This document shows positions 1-14,700 of a stretch of 64,000 nt of DNA, piece by piece. The notes under the pieces were generated by a model, which saw only the letters and a list, made by a program, of their open reading frames with translations, made no database searches and was not told the DNA's origin. Source of the DNA: Closterium sp. Naga37s-1 (taxonomy: Eukaryota; Streptophyta; Zygnematophyceae; Desmidiales; Closteriaceae); assembly GCA_947471745.1 (NCBI GenBank), contig CANJKZ010000172.1:1136501-1200500 (forward strand), given 5' to 3'. How positions within the stretch are numbered: position 1 is the first letter of the stretch; every line of letters starts with the position of its first letter. The position numbers and the translations under genes were made by a program.

Positions 1-3000
1 TGACTCAAGAGTCTGCTGATGATCGGAATAGCCACCCAGGCAGACTTTTGAGTTGACTCAAGAGTCTGCTGATGATCGGAATAGCCACCCAGGCAGACTT
101 TTGAGTTGACTCAAGAGTCTGCTGATGATCGGAATAGCCACCCAGGCAGACTTTTGAGTTGACTCAAGAGTCTGCTGATGATCGGAATAGCCACCCAGGC
201 AGACTTTTGAGTTGACTCAAGAGTCTGCTGATGATCGGAATAGCCACCCAGGCAGACTTTTGAGTTGACTCAAGAGTCTGCTGATGATCGGAATAGCCAC
301 CCAGGCAGACTTTTGAGTTGACTCAAGAGTCTGCTGATGATCGGAATAGCCACCCAGGCAGACTTTTGAGTTGACTCAAGAGTCTGCTGATGATCGGAAT
401 AGCCACCCAGGCAGACTTTTGAGTTGACTCAAGAGTCTGCTGATGATCGGAATAGCCACCCAGGCAGACTTTTGAGTTGACTCAAGAGTCTGCTGATGAT
501 CGGAATAGCCACCCAGGCAGACTTTTGAGTTGACTCAAGAGTCTGCTGATGATCGGAATAGCCACCCAGGCAGACTTTTGAGTTGACTCAAGAGTCTGCT
601 GATGATCGGAATAGCCACCCAGGCAGACTTTTGAGTTGACTCAAGAGTCTGCTGATGATCGGAATAGCCACCCAGGCAGACTTTTGAGTTGACTCAAGAG
701 TCTGCTGATGATCGGAATAGCCACCCAGGCAGACTTTTGAGTTGACTCAAGAGTCTGCTGATGATCGGAATAGCCACCCAGGCAGACTTTTGAGTTGACT
801 CAAGAGTCTGCTGATGATCGGAATAGCCACCCAGGCAGACTTTTGAGTTGACTCAAGAGTCTGCTGATGATCGGAATAGCCACCCAGGCAGACTTTTGAG
901 TTGACTCAAGAGTCTGCTGATGATCGGAATAGCCACCCAGGCAGACTTTTGAGTTGACTCAAGAGTCTGCTGATGATCGGAATAGCCACCCAGGCAGACT
1001 TTTGAGTTGACTCAAGAGTCTGCTGATGATCGGAATAGCCACCCAGGCAGACTTTTGAGTTGACTCAAGAGTCTGCTGATGATCGGAATAGCCACCCAGG
1101 CAGACTTTTGAGTTGACTCAAGAGTCTGCTGATGATCGGAATAGCCACCCAGGCAGACTTTTGAGTTGACTCAAGAGTCTGCTGATGATCGGAATAGCCA
1201 CCCAGGCAGACTTTTGAGTTGACTCAAGAGTCTGCTGATGATCGGAATAGCCACCCAGGCAGACTTTTGAGTTGACTCAAGAGTCTGCTGATGATCGGAA
1301 TAGCCACCCAGGCAGACTTTTGAGTTGACTCAAGAGTCTGCTGATGATCGGAATAGCCACCCAGGCAGACTTTTGAGTTGACTCAAGAGTCTGCTGATGA
1401 TCGGAATAGCCACCCAGGCAGACTTTTGAGTTGACTCAAGAGTCTGCTGATGATCGGAATAGCCACCCAGGCAGACTTTTGAGTTGACTCAAGAGTCTGC
1501 TGATGATCGGAATAGCCACCCAGGCAGACTTTTGAGTTGACTCAAGAGTCTGCTGATGATCGGAATAGCCACCCAGGCAGACTTTTGAGTTGACTCAAGA
1601 GTCTGCTGATGATCGGAATAGCCACCCAGGCAGACTTTTGAGTTGACTCAAGAGTCTGCTGATGATCGGAATAGCCACCCAGGCAGACTTTTGAGTTGAC
1701 TCAAGAGTCTGCTGATGATCGGAATAGCCACCCAGGCAGACTTTTGAGTTGACTCAAGAGTCTGCTGATGATCGGAATAGCCACCCAGGCAGACTTTTGA
1801 GTTGACTCAAGAGTCTGCTGATGATCGGAATAGCCACCCAGGCAGACTTTTGAGTTGACTCAAGAGTCTGCTGATGATCGGAATAGCCACCCAGGCAGAC
1901 TTTTGAGTTGACTCAAGAGTCTGCTGATGATCGGAATAGCCACCCAGGCAGACTTTTGAGTTGACTCAAGAGTCTGCTGATGATCGGAATAGCCACCCAG
2001 GCAGACTTTTGAGTTGACTCAAGAGTCTGCTGATGATCGGAATAGCCACCCAGGCAGACTTTTGAGTTGACTCAAGAGTCTGCTGATGATCGGAATAGCC
2101 ACCCAGGCAGACTTTTGAGTTGACTCAAGAGTCTGCTGATGATCGGAATAGCCACCCAGGCAGACTTTTGAGTTGACTCAAGAGTCTGCTGATGATCGGA
2201 ATAGCCACCCAGGCAGACTTTTGAGTTGACTCAAGAGTCTGCTGATGATCGGAATAGCCACCCAGGCAGACTTTTGAGTTGACTCAAGAGTCTGCTGATG
2301 ATCGGAATAGCCACCCAGGCAGACTTTTGAGTTGACTCAAGAGTCTGCTGATGATCGGAATAGCCACCCAGGCAGACTTTTGAGTTGACTCAAGAGTCTG
2401 CTGATGATCGGAATAGCCACCCAGGCAGACTTTTGAGTTGACTCAAGAGTCTGCTGATGATCGGAATAGCCACCCAGGCAGACTTTTGAGTTGACTCAAG
2501 AGTCTGCTGATGATCGGAATAGCCACCCAGGCAGACTTTTGAGTTGACTCAAGAGTCTGCTGATGATCGGAATAGCCACCCAGGCAGACTTTTGAGTTGA
2601 CTCAAGAGTCTGCTGATGATCGGAATAGCCACCCAGGCAGACTTTTGAGTTGACTCAAGAGTCTGCTGATGATCGGAATAGCCACCCAGGCAGACTTTTG
2701 AGTTGACTCAAGAGTCTGCTGATGATCGGAATAGCCACCCAGGCAGACTTTTGAGTTGACTCAAGAGTCTGCTGATGATCGGAATAGCCACCCAGGCAGA
2801 CTTTTGAGTTGACTCAAGAGTCTGCTGATGATCGGAATAGCCACCCAGGCAGACTTTTGAGTTGACTCAAGAGTCTGCTGATGATCGGAATAGCCACCCA
2901 GGCAGACTTTTGAGTTGACTCAAGAGTCTGCTGATGATCGGAATAGCCACCCAGGCAGACTTTTGAGTTGACTCAAGAGTCTGCTGATGATCGGAATAGC

Positions 3001-6000
3001 CACCCAGGCAGACTTTTGAGTTGACTCAAGAGTCTGCTGATGATCGGAATAGCCACCCAGGCAGACTTTTGAGTTGACTCAAGAGTCTGCTGATGATCGG
3101 AATAGCCACCCAGGCAGACTTTTGAGTTGACTCAAGAGTCTGCTGATGATCGGAATAGCCACCCAGGCAGACTTTTGAGTTGACTCAAGAGTCTGCTGAT
3201 GATCGGAATAGCCACCCAGGCAGACTTTTGAGTTGACTCAAGAGTCTGCTGATGATCGGAATAGCCACCCAGGCAGACTTTTGAGTTGACTCAAGAGTCT
3301 GCTGATGATCGGAATAGCCACCCAGGCAGACTTTTGAGTTGACTCAAGAGTCTGCTGATGATCGGAATAGCCACCCAGGCAGACTTTTGAGTTGACTCAA
3401 GAGTCTGCTGATGATCGGAATAGCCACCCAGGCAGACTTTTGAGTTGACTCAAGAGTCTGCTGATGATCGGAATAGCCACCCAGGCAGACTTTTGAGTTG
3501 ACTCAAGAGTCTGCTGATGATCGGAATAGCCACCCAGGCAGACTTTTGAGTTGACTCAAGAGTCTGCTGATGATCGGAATAGCCACCCAGGCAGACTTTT
3601 GAGTTGACTCAAGAGTCTGCTGATGATCGGAATAGCCACCCAGGCAGACTTTTGAGTTGACTCAAGAGTCTGCTGATGATCGGAATAGCCACCCAGGCAG
3701 ACTTTTGAGTTGACTCAAGAGTCTGCTGATGATCGGAATAGCCACCCAGGCAGACTTTTGAGTTGACTCAAGAGTCTGCTGATGATCGGAATAGCCACCC
3801 AGGCAGACTTTTGAGTTGACTCAAGAGTCTGCTGATGATCGGAATAGCCACCCAGGCAGACTTTTGAGTTGACTCAAGAGTCTGCTGATGATCGGAATAG
3901 CCACCCAGGCAGACTTTTGAGTTGACTCAAGAGTCTGCTGATGATCGGAATAGCCACCCAGGCAGACTTTTGAGTTGACTCAAGAGTCTGCTGATGATCG
4001 GAATAGCCACCCAGGCAGACTTTTGAGTTGACTCAAGAGTCTGCTGATGATCGGAATAGCCACCCAGGCAGACTTTTGAGTTGACTCAAGAGTCTGCTGA
4101 TGATCGGAATAGCCACCCAGGCAGACTTTTGAGTTGACTCAAGAGTCTGCTGATGATCGGAATAGCCACCCAGGCAGACTTTTGAGTTGACTCAAGAGTC
4201 TGCTGATGATCGGAATAGCCACCCAGGCAGACTTTTGAGTTGACTCAAGAGTCTGCTGATGATCGGAATAGCCACCCAGGCAGACTTTTGAGTTGACTCA
4301 AGAGTCTGCTGATGATCGGAATAGCCACCCAGGCAGACTTTTGAGTTGACTCAAGAGTCTGCTGATGATCGGAATAGCCACCCAGGCAGACTTTTGAGTT
4401 GACTCAAGAGTCTGCTGATGATCGGAATAGCCACCCAGGCAGACTTTTGAGTTGACTCAAGAGTCTGCTGATGATCGGAATAGCCACCCAGGCAGACTTT
4501 TGAGTTGACTCAAGAGTCTGCTGATGATCGGAATAGCCACCCAGGCAGACTTTTGAGTTGACTCAAGAGTCTGCTGATGATCGGAATAGCCACCCAGGCA
4601 GACTTTTGAGTTGACTCAAGAGTCTGCTGATGATCGGAATAGCCACCCAGGCAGACTTTTGAGTTGACTCAAGAGTCTGCTGATGATCGGAATAGCCACC
4701 CAGGCAGACTTTTGAGTTGACTCAAGAGTCTGCTGATGATCGGAATAGCCACCCAGGCAGACTTTTGAGTTGACTCAAGAGTCTGCTGATGATCGGAATA
4801 GCCACCCAGGCAGACTTTTGAGTTGACTCAAGAGTCTGCTGATGATCGGAATAGCCACCCAGGCAGACTTTTGAGTTGACTCAAGAGTCTGCTGATGATC
4901 GGAATAGCCACCCAGGCAGACTTTTGAGTTGACTCAAGAGTCTGCTGATGATCGGAATAGCCACCCAGGCAGACTTTTGAGTTGACTCAAGAGTCTGCTG
5001 ATGATCGGAATAGCCACCCAGGCAGACTTTTGAGTTGACTCAAGAGTCTGCTGATGATCGGAATAGCCACCCAGGCAGACTTTTGAGTTGACTCAAGAGT
5101 CTGCTGATGATCGGAATAGCCACCCAGGCAGACTTTTGAGTTGACTCAAGAGTCTGCTGATGATCGGAATAGCCACCCAGGCAGACTTTTGAGTTGACTC
5201 AAGAGTCTGCTGATGATCGGAATAGCCACCCAGGCAGACTTTTGAGTTGACTCAAGAGTCTGCTGATGATCGGAATAGCCACCCAGGCAGACTTTTGAGT
5301 TGACTCAAGAGTCTGCTGATGATCGGAATAGCCACCCAGGCAGACTTTTGAGTTGACTCAAGAGTCTGCTGATGATCGGAATAGCCACCCAGGCAGACTT
5401 TTGAGTTGACTCAAGAGTCTGCTGATGATCGGAATAGCCACCCAGGCAGACTTTTGAGTTGACTCAAGAGTCTGCTGATGATCGGAATAGCCACCCAGGC
5501 AGACTTTTGAGTTGACTCAAGAGTCTGCTGATGATCGGAATAGCCACCCAGGCAGACTTTTGAGTTGACTCAAGAGTCTGCTGATGATCGGAATAGCCAC
5601 CCAGGCAGACTTTTGAGTTGACTCAAGAGTCTGCTGATGATCGGAATAGCCACCCAGGCAGACTTTTGAGTTGACTCAAGAGTCTGCTGATGATCGGAAT
5701 AGCCACCCAGGCAGACTTTTGAGTTGACTCAAGAGTCTGCTGATGATCGGAATAGCCACCCAGGCAGACTTTTGAGTTGACTCAAGAGTCTGCTGATGAT
5801 CGGAATAGCCACCCAGGCAGACTTTTGAGTTGACTCAAGAGTCTGCTGATGATCGGAATAGCCACCCAGGCAGACTTTTGAGTTGACTCAAGAGTCTGCT
5901 GATGATCGGAATAGCCACCCAGGCAGACTTTTGAGTTGACTCAAGAGTCTGCTGATGATCGGAATAGCCACCCAGGCAGACTTTTGAGTTGACTCAAGAG

Positions 6001-8167
6001 TCTGCTGATGATCGGAATAGCCACCCAGGCAGACTTTTGAGTTGACTCAAGAGTCTGCTGATGATCGGAATAGCCACCCAGGCAGACTTTTGAGTTGACT
6101 CAAGAGTCTGCTGATGATCGGAATAGCCACCCAGGCAGACTTTTGAGTTGACTCAAGAGTCTGCTGATGATCGGAATAGCCACCCAGGCAGACTTTTGAG
6201 TTGACTCAAGAGTCTGCTGATGATCGGAATAGCCACCCAGGCAGACTTTTGAGTTGACTCAAGAGTCTGCTGATGATCGGAATAGCCACCCAGGCAGACT
6301 TTTGAGTTGACTCAAGAGTCTGCTGATGATCGGAATAGCCACCCAGGCAGACTTTTGAGTTGACTCAAGAGTCTGCTGATGATCGGAATAGCCACCCAGG
6401 CAGACTTTTGAGTTGACTCAAGAGTCTGCTGATGATCGGAATAGCCACCCAGGCAGACTTTTGAGTTGACTCAAGAGTCTGCTGATGATCGGAATAGCCA
6501 CCCAGGCAGACTTTTGAGTTGACTCAAGAGTCTGCTGATGATCGGAATAGCCACCCAGGCAGACTTTTGAGTTGACTCAAGAGTCTGCTGATGATCGGAA
6601 TAGCCACCCAGGCAGACTTTTGAGTTGACTCAAGAGTCTGCTGATGATCGGAATAGCCACCCAGGCAGACTTTTGAGTTGACTCAAGAGTCTGCTGATGA
6701 TCGGAATAGCCACCCAGGCAGACTTTTGAGTTGACTCAAGAGTCTGCTGATGATCGGAATAGCCACCCAGGCAGACTTTTGAGTTGACTCAAGAGTCTGC
6801 TGATGATCGGAATAGCCACCCAGGCAGACTTTTGAGTTGACTCAAGAGTCTGCTGATGATCGGAATAGCCACCCAGGCAGACTTTTGAGTTGACTCAAGA
6901 GTCTGCTGATGATCGGAATAGCCACCCAGGCAGACTTTTGAGTTGACTCAAGAGTCTGCTGATGATCGGAATAGCCACCCAGGCAGACTTTTGAGTTGAC
7001 TCAAGAGTCTGCTGATGATCGGAATAGCCACCCAGGCAGACTTTTGAGTTGACTCAAGAGTCTGCTGATGATCGGAATAGCCACCCAGGCAGACTTTTGA
7101 GTTGACTCAAGAGTCTGCTGATGATCGGAATAGCCACCCAGGCAGACTTTTGAGTTGACTCAAGAGTCTGCTGATGATCGGAATAGCCACCCAGGCAGAC
7201 TTTTGAGTTGACTCAAGAGTCTGCTGATGATCGGAATAGCCACCCAGGCAGACTTTTGAGTTGACTCAAGAGTCTGCTGATGATCGGAATAGCCACCCAG
7301 GCAGACTTTTGAGTTGACTCAAGAGTCTGCTGATGATCGGAATAGCCACCCAGGCAGACTTTTGAGTTGACTCAAGAGTCTGCTGATGATCGGAATAGCC
7401 ACCCAGGCAGACTTTTGAGTTGACTCAAGAGTCTGCTGATGATCGGAATAGCCACCCAGGCAGACTTTTGAGTTGACTCAAGAGTCTGCTGATGATCGGA
7501 ATAGCCACCCAGGCAGACTTTTGAGTTGACTCAAGAGTCTGCTGATGATCGGAATAGCCACCCAGGCAGACTTTTGAGTTGACTCAAGAGTCTGCTGATG
7601 ATCGGAATAGCCACCCAGGCAGACTTTTGAGTTGACTCAAGAGTCTGCTGATGATCGGAATAGCCACCCAGGCAGACTTTTGAGTTGACTCAAGAGTCTG
7701 CTGATGATCGGAATAGCCACCCAGGCAGACTTTTGAGTTGACTCAAGAGTCTGCTGATGATCGGAATAGCCACCCAGGCAGACTTTTGAGTTGACTCAAG
7801 AGTCTGCTGATGATCGGAATAGCCACCCAGGCAGACTTTTGAGTTGACTCAAGAGTCTGCTGATGATCGGAATAGCCACCCAGGCAGACTTTTGAGTTGA
7901 CTCAAGAGTCTGCTGATGATCGGAATAGCCACCCAGGCAGACTTTTGAGTTGACTCAAGAGTCTGCTGATGATCGGAATAGCCACCCAGGCAGACTTTTG
8001 AGTTGACTCAAGAGTCTGCTGATGATCGGAATAGCCACCCAGGCAGACTTTTGAGTTGACTCAAGAGTCTGCTGATGATCGGAATAGCCACCCAGGCAGA
8101 CTTTTGAGTTGACTCAAGAGTCTGCTGATGATCGGAATAGCCACCCAGGCAGACTTTTGAGTTGACT

Positions 8168-9014
8168 CAAAAGTCTGCTGATGATCGGAATAGCCACCCA
8201 GGCAGACTTTTGAGTTGACTCAAAAGTCTGCTGATGATCGGAATAGCCACCCAGGCAGACTTTTGAGTTGACTCAAAAGTCTGCTGATGATCGGAATAGC
8301 CACCCAGGCAGACTTTTGAGTTGACTCAAAGTCTGCTGATGATCGGAATAGCCACCCAGGCAGACTTTTGAGTTGACTCAAAAGTCTGCTGATGATCGGA
8401 ATAGCCACCCAGGCAGACTTTTGAGTTGACTCAAAAGTCTGCTGATGATCGGAATAGCCACCCAGGCAGACTTTTGAGTTGACTCAAAAGTCTGCTGATG
8501 ATCGGAATAGCCACCCAGGCAGACTTTTGAGTTGACTCAAAAGTCTGCTGATGATCGGAATAGCCACCCAGGCAGACTTTTGAGTTGACTCAAAAGTCTG
8601 CTGATGATCGGAATAGCCACCCAGGCAGACTTTTGAGTTGACTCAAAAGTCTGCTGATGATCGGAATAGCCACCCAGGCAGACTTTTGAGTTGACTCAAA
8701 AGTCTGCTGATGATCGGAATAGCCACCCAGGCAGACTTTTGAGTTGACTCAAAAGTCTGCTGATGATCGGAATAGCCACCCAGGCAGACTTTTGAGTTGA
8801 CTCAAAAGTCTGCTGATGATCGGAATAGCCACCCAGGCAGACTTTTGAGTTGACTCAAAAGTCTGCTGATGATCGGAATAGCCACCCAGGCAGACTTTTG
8901 AGTTGACTCAAAAGTCTGCTGATGATCGGAATAGCCACCCAGGCAGACTTTTGAGTTGACTCAAAAGTCTGCTGATGATCGGAATAGCCACCCAGGCAGA
9001 CTTTTGAGTTGACT
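8168..9014. repeat. Satellite sub-block 1 of the A variant (16 units)
   Basis: Sixteen consecutive units read CTCAAAAG where flanking units read CTCAAGAG; the fourth is the only 52-bp unit. In these units the two 14-bp arms are perfectly complementary. Flanking units return abruptly to the G variant. Confidence 0.93.
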
Positions 9015-10816
9015 CAAGAGTCTGCTGATGATCGGAATAGCCACCCAGGCAGACTTTTGAGTTGACTCAAGAGTCTGCTGATGATCGGAATAGCCACCCA
9101 GGCAGACTTTTGAGTTGACTCAAGAGTCTGCTGATGATCGGAATAGCCACCCAGGCAGACTTTTGAGTTGACTCAAGAGTCTGCTGATGATCGGAATAGC
9201 CACCCAGGCAGACTTTTGAGTTGACTCAAGAGTCTGCTGATGATCGGAATAGCCACCCAGGCAGACTTTTGAGTTGACTCAAGAGTCTGCTGATGATCGG
9301 AATAGCCACCCAGGCAGACTTTTGAGTTGACTCAAGAGTCTGCTGATGATCGGAATAGCCACCCAGGCAGACTTTTGAGTTGACTCAAGAGTCTGCTGAT
9401 GATCGGAATAGCCACCCAGGCAGACTTTTGAGTTGACTCAAGAGTCTGCTGATGATCGGAATAGCCACCCAGGCAGACTTTTGAGTTGACTCAAGAGTCT
9501 GCTGATGATCGGAATAGCCACCCAGGCAGACTTTTGAGTTGACTCAAGAGTCTGCTGATGATCGGAATAGCCACCCAGGCAGACTTTTGAGTTGACTCAA
9601 GAGTCTGCTGATGATCGGAATAGCCACCCAGGCAGACTTTTGAGTTGACTCAAGAGTCTGCTGATGATCGGAATAGCCACCCAGGCAGACTTTTGAGTTG
9701 ACTCAAGAGTCTGCTGATGATCGGAATAGCCACCCAGGCAGACTTTTGAGTTGACTCAAGAGTCTGCTGATGATCGGAATAGCCACCCAGGCAGACTTTT
9801 GAGTTGACTCAAGAGTCTGCTGATGATCGGAATAGCCACCCAGGCAGACTTTTGAGTTGACTCAAGAGTCTGCTGATGATCGGAATAGCCACCCAGGCAG
9901 ACTTTTGAGTTGACTCAAGAGTCTGCTGATGATCGGAATAGCCACCCAGGCAGACTTTTGAGTTGACTCAAGAGTCTGCTGATGATCGGAATAGCCACCC
10001 AGGCAGACTTTTGAGTTGACTCAAGAGTCTGCTGATGATCGGAATAGCCACCCAGGCAGACTTTTGAGTTGACTCAAGAGTCTGCTGATGATCGGAATAG
10101 CCACCCAGGCAGACTTTTGAGTTGACTCAAGAGTCTGCTGATGATCGGAATAGCCACCCAGGCAGACTTTTGAGTTGACTCAAGAGTCTGCTGATGATCG
10201 GAATAGCCACCCAGGCAGACTTTTGAGTTGACTCAAGAGTCTGCTGATGATCGGAATAGCCACCCAGGCAGACTTTTGAGTTGACTCAAGAGTCTGCTGA
10301 TGATCGGAATAGCCACCCAGGCAGACTTTTGAGTTGACTCAAGAGTCTGCTGATGATCGGAATAGCCACCCAGGCAGACTTTTGAGTTGACTCAAGAGTC
10401 TGCTGATGATCGGAATAGCCACCCAGGCAGACTTTTGAGTTGACTCAAGAGTCTGCTGATGATCGGAATAGCCACCCAGGCAGACTTTTGAGTTGACTCA
10501 AGAGTCTGCTGATGATCGGAATAGCCACCCAGGCAGACTTTTGAGTTGACTCAAGAGTCTGCTGATGATCGGAATAGCCACCCAGGCAGACTTTTGAGTT
10601 GACTCAAGAGTCTGCTGATGATCGGAATAGCCACCCAGGCAGACTTTTGAGTTGACTCAAGAGTCTGCTGATGATCGGAATAGCCACCCAGGCAGACTTT
10701 TGAGTTGACTCAAGAGTCTGCTGATGATCGGAATAGCCACCCAGGCAGACTTTTGAGTTGACTCAAGAGTCTGCTGATGATCGGAATAGCCACCCAGGCA
10801 GACTTTTGAGTTGACT

Positions 10817-11770
10817 CAAAAGTCTGCTGATGATCGGAATAGCCACCCAGGCAGACTTTTGAGTTGACTCAAAAGTCTGCTGATGATCGGAATAGCCACC
10901 CAGGCAGACTTTTGAGTTGACTCAAAAGTCTGCTGATGATCGGAATAGCCACCCAGGCAGACTTTTGAGTTGACTCAAAAGTCTGCTGATGATCGGAATA
11001 GCCACCCAGGCAGACTTTTGAGTTGACTCAAAAGTCTGCTGATGATCGGAATAGCCACCCAGGCAGACTTTTGAGTTGACTCAAAAGTCTGCTGATGATC
11101 GGAATAGCCACCCAGGCAGACTTTTGAGTTGACTCAAAAGTCTGCTGATGATCGGAATAGCCACCCAGGCAGACTTTTGAGTTGACTCAAAAGTCTGCTG
11201 ATGATCGGAATAGCCACCCAGGCAGACTTTTGAGTTGACTCAAAAGTCTGCTGATGATCGGAATAGCCACCCAGGCAGACTTTTGAGTTGACTCAAAAGT
11301 CTGCTGATGATCGGAATAGCCACCCAGGCAGACTTTTGAGTTGACTCAAAAGTCTGCTGATGATCGGAATAGCCACCCAGGCAGACTTTTGAGTTGACTC
11401 AAAAGTCTGCTGATGATCGGAATAGCCACCCAGGCAGACTTTTGAGTTGACTCAAAAGTCTGCTGATGATCGGAATAGCCACCCAGGCAGACTTTTGAGT
11501 TGACTCAAAAGTCTGCTGATGATCGGAATAGCCACCCAGGCAGACTTTTGAGTTGACTCAAAAGTCTGCTGATGATCGGAATAGCCACCCAGGCAGACTT
11601 TTGAGTTGACTCAAAAGTCTGCTGATGATCGGAATAGCCACCCAGGCAGACTTTTGAGTTGACTCAAAAGTCTGCTGATGATCGGAATAGCCACCCAGGC
11701 AGACTTTTGAGTTGACTCAAAAGTCTGCTGATGATCGGAATAGCCACCCAGGCAGACTTTTGAGTTGACT
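10817..11770. repeat. Satellite sub-block 2 of the A variant (18 units)
   Basis: Eighteen consecutive A-variant units. This block starts 2649 bp after block 1, which is 50 units less the single missing base. That is consistent with block copying by unequal exchange, although the two blocks differ in length (16 and 18 units). Confidence 0.92.
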
Positions 11771-14700
11771 CAAGAGTCTGCTGATGATCGGAATAGCCAC
11801 CCAGGCAGACTTTTGAGTTGACTCAAGAGTCTGCTGATGATCGGAATAGCCACCCAGGCAGACTTTTGAGTTGACTCAAGAGTCTGCTGATGATCGGAAT
11901 AGCCACCCAGGCAGACTTTTGAGTTGACTCAAGAGTCTGCTGATGATCGGAATAGCCACCCAGGCAGACTTTTGAGTTGACTCAAGAGTCTGCTGATGAT
12001 CGGAATAGCCACCCAGGCAGACTTTTGAGTTGACTCAAGAGTCTGCTGATGATCGGAATAGCCACCCAGGCAGACTTTTGAGTTGACTCAAGAGTCTGCT
12101 GATGATCGGAATAGCCACCCAGGCAGACTTTTGAGTTGACTCAAGAGTCTGCTGATGATCGGAATAGCCACCCAGGCAGACTTTTGAGTTGACTCAAGAG
12201 TCTGCTGATGATCGGAATAGCCACCCAGGCAGACTTTTGAGTTGACTCAAGAGTCTGCTGATGATCGGAATAGCCACCCAGGCAGACTTTTGAGTTGACT
12301 CAAGAGTCTGCTGATGATCGGAATAGCCACCCAGGCAGACTTTTGAGTTGACTCAAGAGTCTGCTGATGATCGGAATAGCCACCCAGGCAGACTTTTGAG
12401 TTGACTCAAGAGTCTGCTGATGATCGGAATAGCCACCCAGGCAGACTTTTGAGTTGACTCAAGAGTCTGCTGATGATCGGAATAGCCACCCAGGCAGACT
12501 TTTGAGTTGACTCAAGAGTCTGCTGATGATCGGAATAGCCACCCAGGCAGACTTTTGAGTTGACTCAAGAGTCTGCTGATGATCGGAATAGCCACCCAGG
12601 CAGACTTTTGAGTTGACTCAAGAGTCTGCTGATGATCGGAATAGCCACCCAGGCAGACTTTTGAGTTGACTCAAGAGTCTGCTGATGATCGGAATAGCCA
12701 CCCAGGCAGACTTTTGAGTTGACTCAAGAGTCTGCTGATGATCGGAATAGCCACCCAGGCAGACTTTTGAGTTGACTCAAGAGTCTGCTGATGATCGGAA
12801 TAGCCACCCAGGCAGACTTTTGAGTTGACTCAAGAGTCTGCTGATGATCGGAATAGCCACCCAGGCAGACTTTTGAGTTGACTCAAGAGTCTGCTGATGA
12901 TCGGAATAGCCACCCAGGCAGACTTTTGAGTTGACTCAAGAGTCTGCTGATGATCGGAATAGCCACCCAGGCAGACTTTTGAGTTGACTCAAGAGTCTGC
13001 TGATGATCGGAATAGCCACCCAGGCAGACTTTTGAGTTGACTCAAGAGTCTGCTGATGATCGGAATAGCCACCCAGGCAGACTTTTGAGTTGACTCAAGA
13101 GTCTGCTGATGATCGGAATAGCCACCCAGGCAGACTTTTGAGTTGACTCAAGAGTCTGCTGATGATCGGAATAGCCACCCAGGCAGACTTTTGAGTTGAC
13201 TCAAGAGTCTGCTGATGATCGGAATAGCCACCCAGGCAGACTTTTGAGTTGACTCAAGAGTCTGCTGATGATCGGAATAGCCACCCAGGCAGACTTTTGA
13301 GTTGACTCAAGAGTCTGCTGATGATCGGAATAGCCACCCAGGCAGACTTTTGAGTTGACTCAAGAGTCTGCTGATGATCGGAATAGCCACCCAGGCAGAC
13401 TTTTGAGTTGACTCAAGAGTCTGCTGATGATCGGAATAGCCACCCAGGCAGACTTTTGAGTTGACTCAAGAGTCTGCTGATGATCGGAATAGCCACCCAG
13501 GCAGACTTTTGAGTTGACTCAAGAGTCTGCTGATGATCGGAATAGCCACCCAGGCAGACTTTTGAGTTGACTCAAGAGTCTGCTGATGATCGGAATAGCC
13601 ACCCAGGCAGACTTTTGAGTTGACTCAAGAGTCTGCTGATGATCGGAATAGCCACCCAGGCAGACTTTTGAGTTGACTCAAGAGTCTGCTGATGATCGGA
13701 ATAGCCACCCAGGCAGACTTTTGAGTTGACTCAAGAGTCTGCTGATGATCGGAATAGCCACCCAGGCAGACTTTTGAGTTGACTCAAGAGTCTGCTGATG
13801 ATCGGAATAGCCACCCAGGCAGACTTTTGAGTTGACTCAAGAGTCTGCTGATGATCGGAATAGCCACCCAGGCAGACTTTTGAGTTGACTCAAGAGTCTG
13901 CTGATGATCGGAATAGCCACCCAGGCAGACTTTTGAGTTGACTCAAGAGTCTGCTGATGATCGGAATAGCCACCCAGGCAGACTTTTGAGTTGACTCAAG
14001 AGTCTGCTGATGATCGGAATAGCCACCCAGGCAGACTTTTGAGTTGACTCAAGAGTCTGCTGATGATCGGAATAGCCACCCAGGCAGACTTTTGAGTTGA
14101 CTCAAGAGTCTGCTGATGATCGGAATAGCCACCCAGGCAGACTTTTGAGTTGACTCAAGAGTCTGCTGATGATCGGAATAGCCACCCAGGCAGACTTTTG
14201 AGTTGACTCAAGAGTCTGCTGATGATCGGAATAGCCACCCAGGCAGACTTTTGAGTTGACTCAAGAGTCTGCTGATGATCGGAATAGCCACCCAGGCAGA
14301 CTTTTGAGTTGACTCAAGAGTCTGCTGATGATCGGAATAGCCACCCAGGCAGACTTTTGAGTTGACTCAAGAGTCTGCTGATGATCGGAATAGCCACCCA
14401 GGCAGACTTTTGAGTTGACTCAAGAGTCTGCTGATGATCGGAATAGCCACCCAGGCAGACTTTTGAGTTGACTCAAGAGTCTGCTGATGATCGGAATAGC
14501 CACCCAGGCAGACTTTTGAGTTGACTCAAGAGTCTGCTGATGATCGGAATAGCCACCCAGGCAGACTTTTGAGTTGACTCAAGAGTCTGCTGATGATCGG
14601 AATAGCCACCCAGGCAGACTTTTGAGTTGACTCAAGAGTCTGCTGATGATCGGAATAGCCACCCAGGCAGACTTTTGAGTTGACTCAAGAGTCTGCTGAT

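Noticed and set aside
8220-8408. Short minus-strand open frame in the satellite
   Set aside because: It exists only because one unit is 52 bp long; it is translated satellite without a start context.
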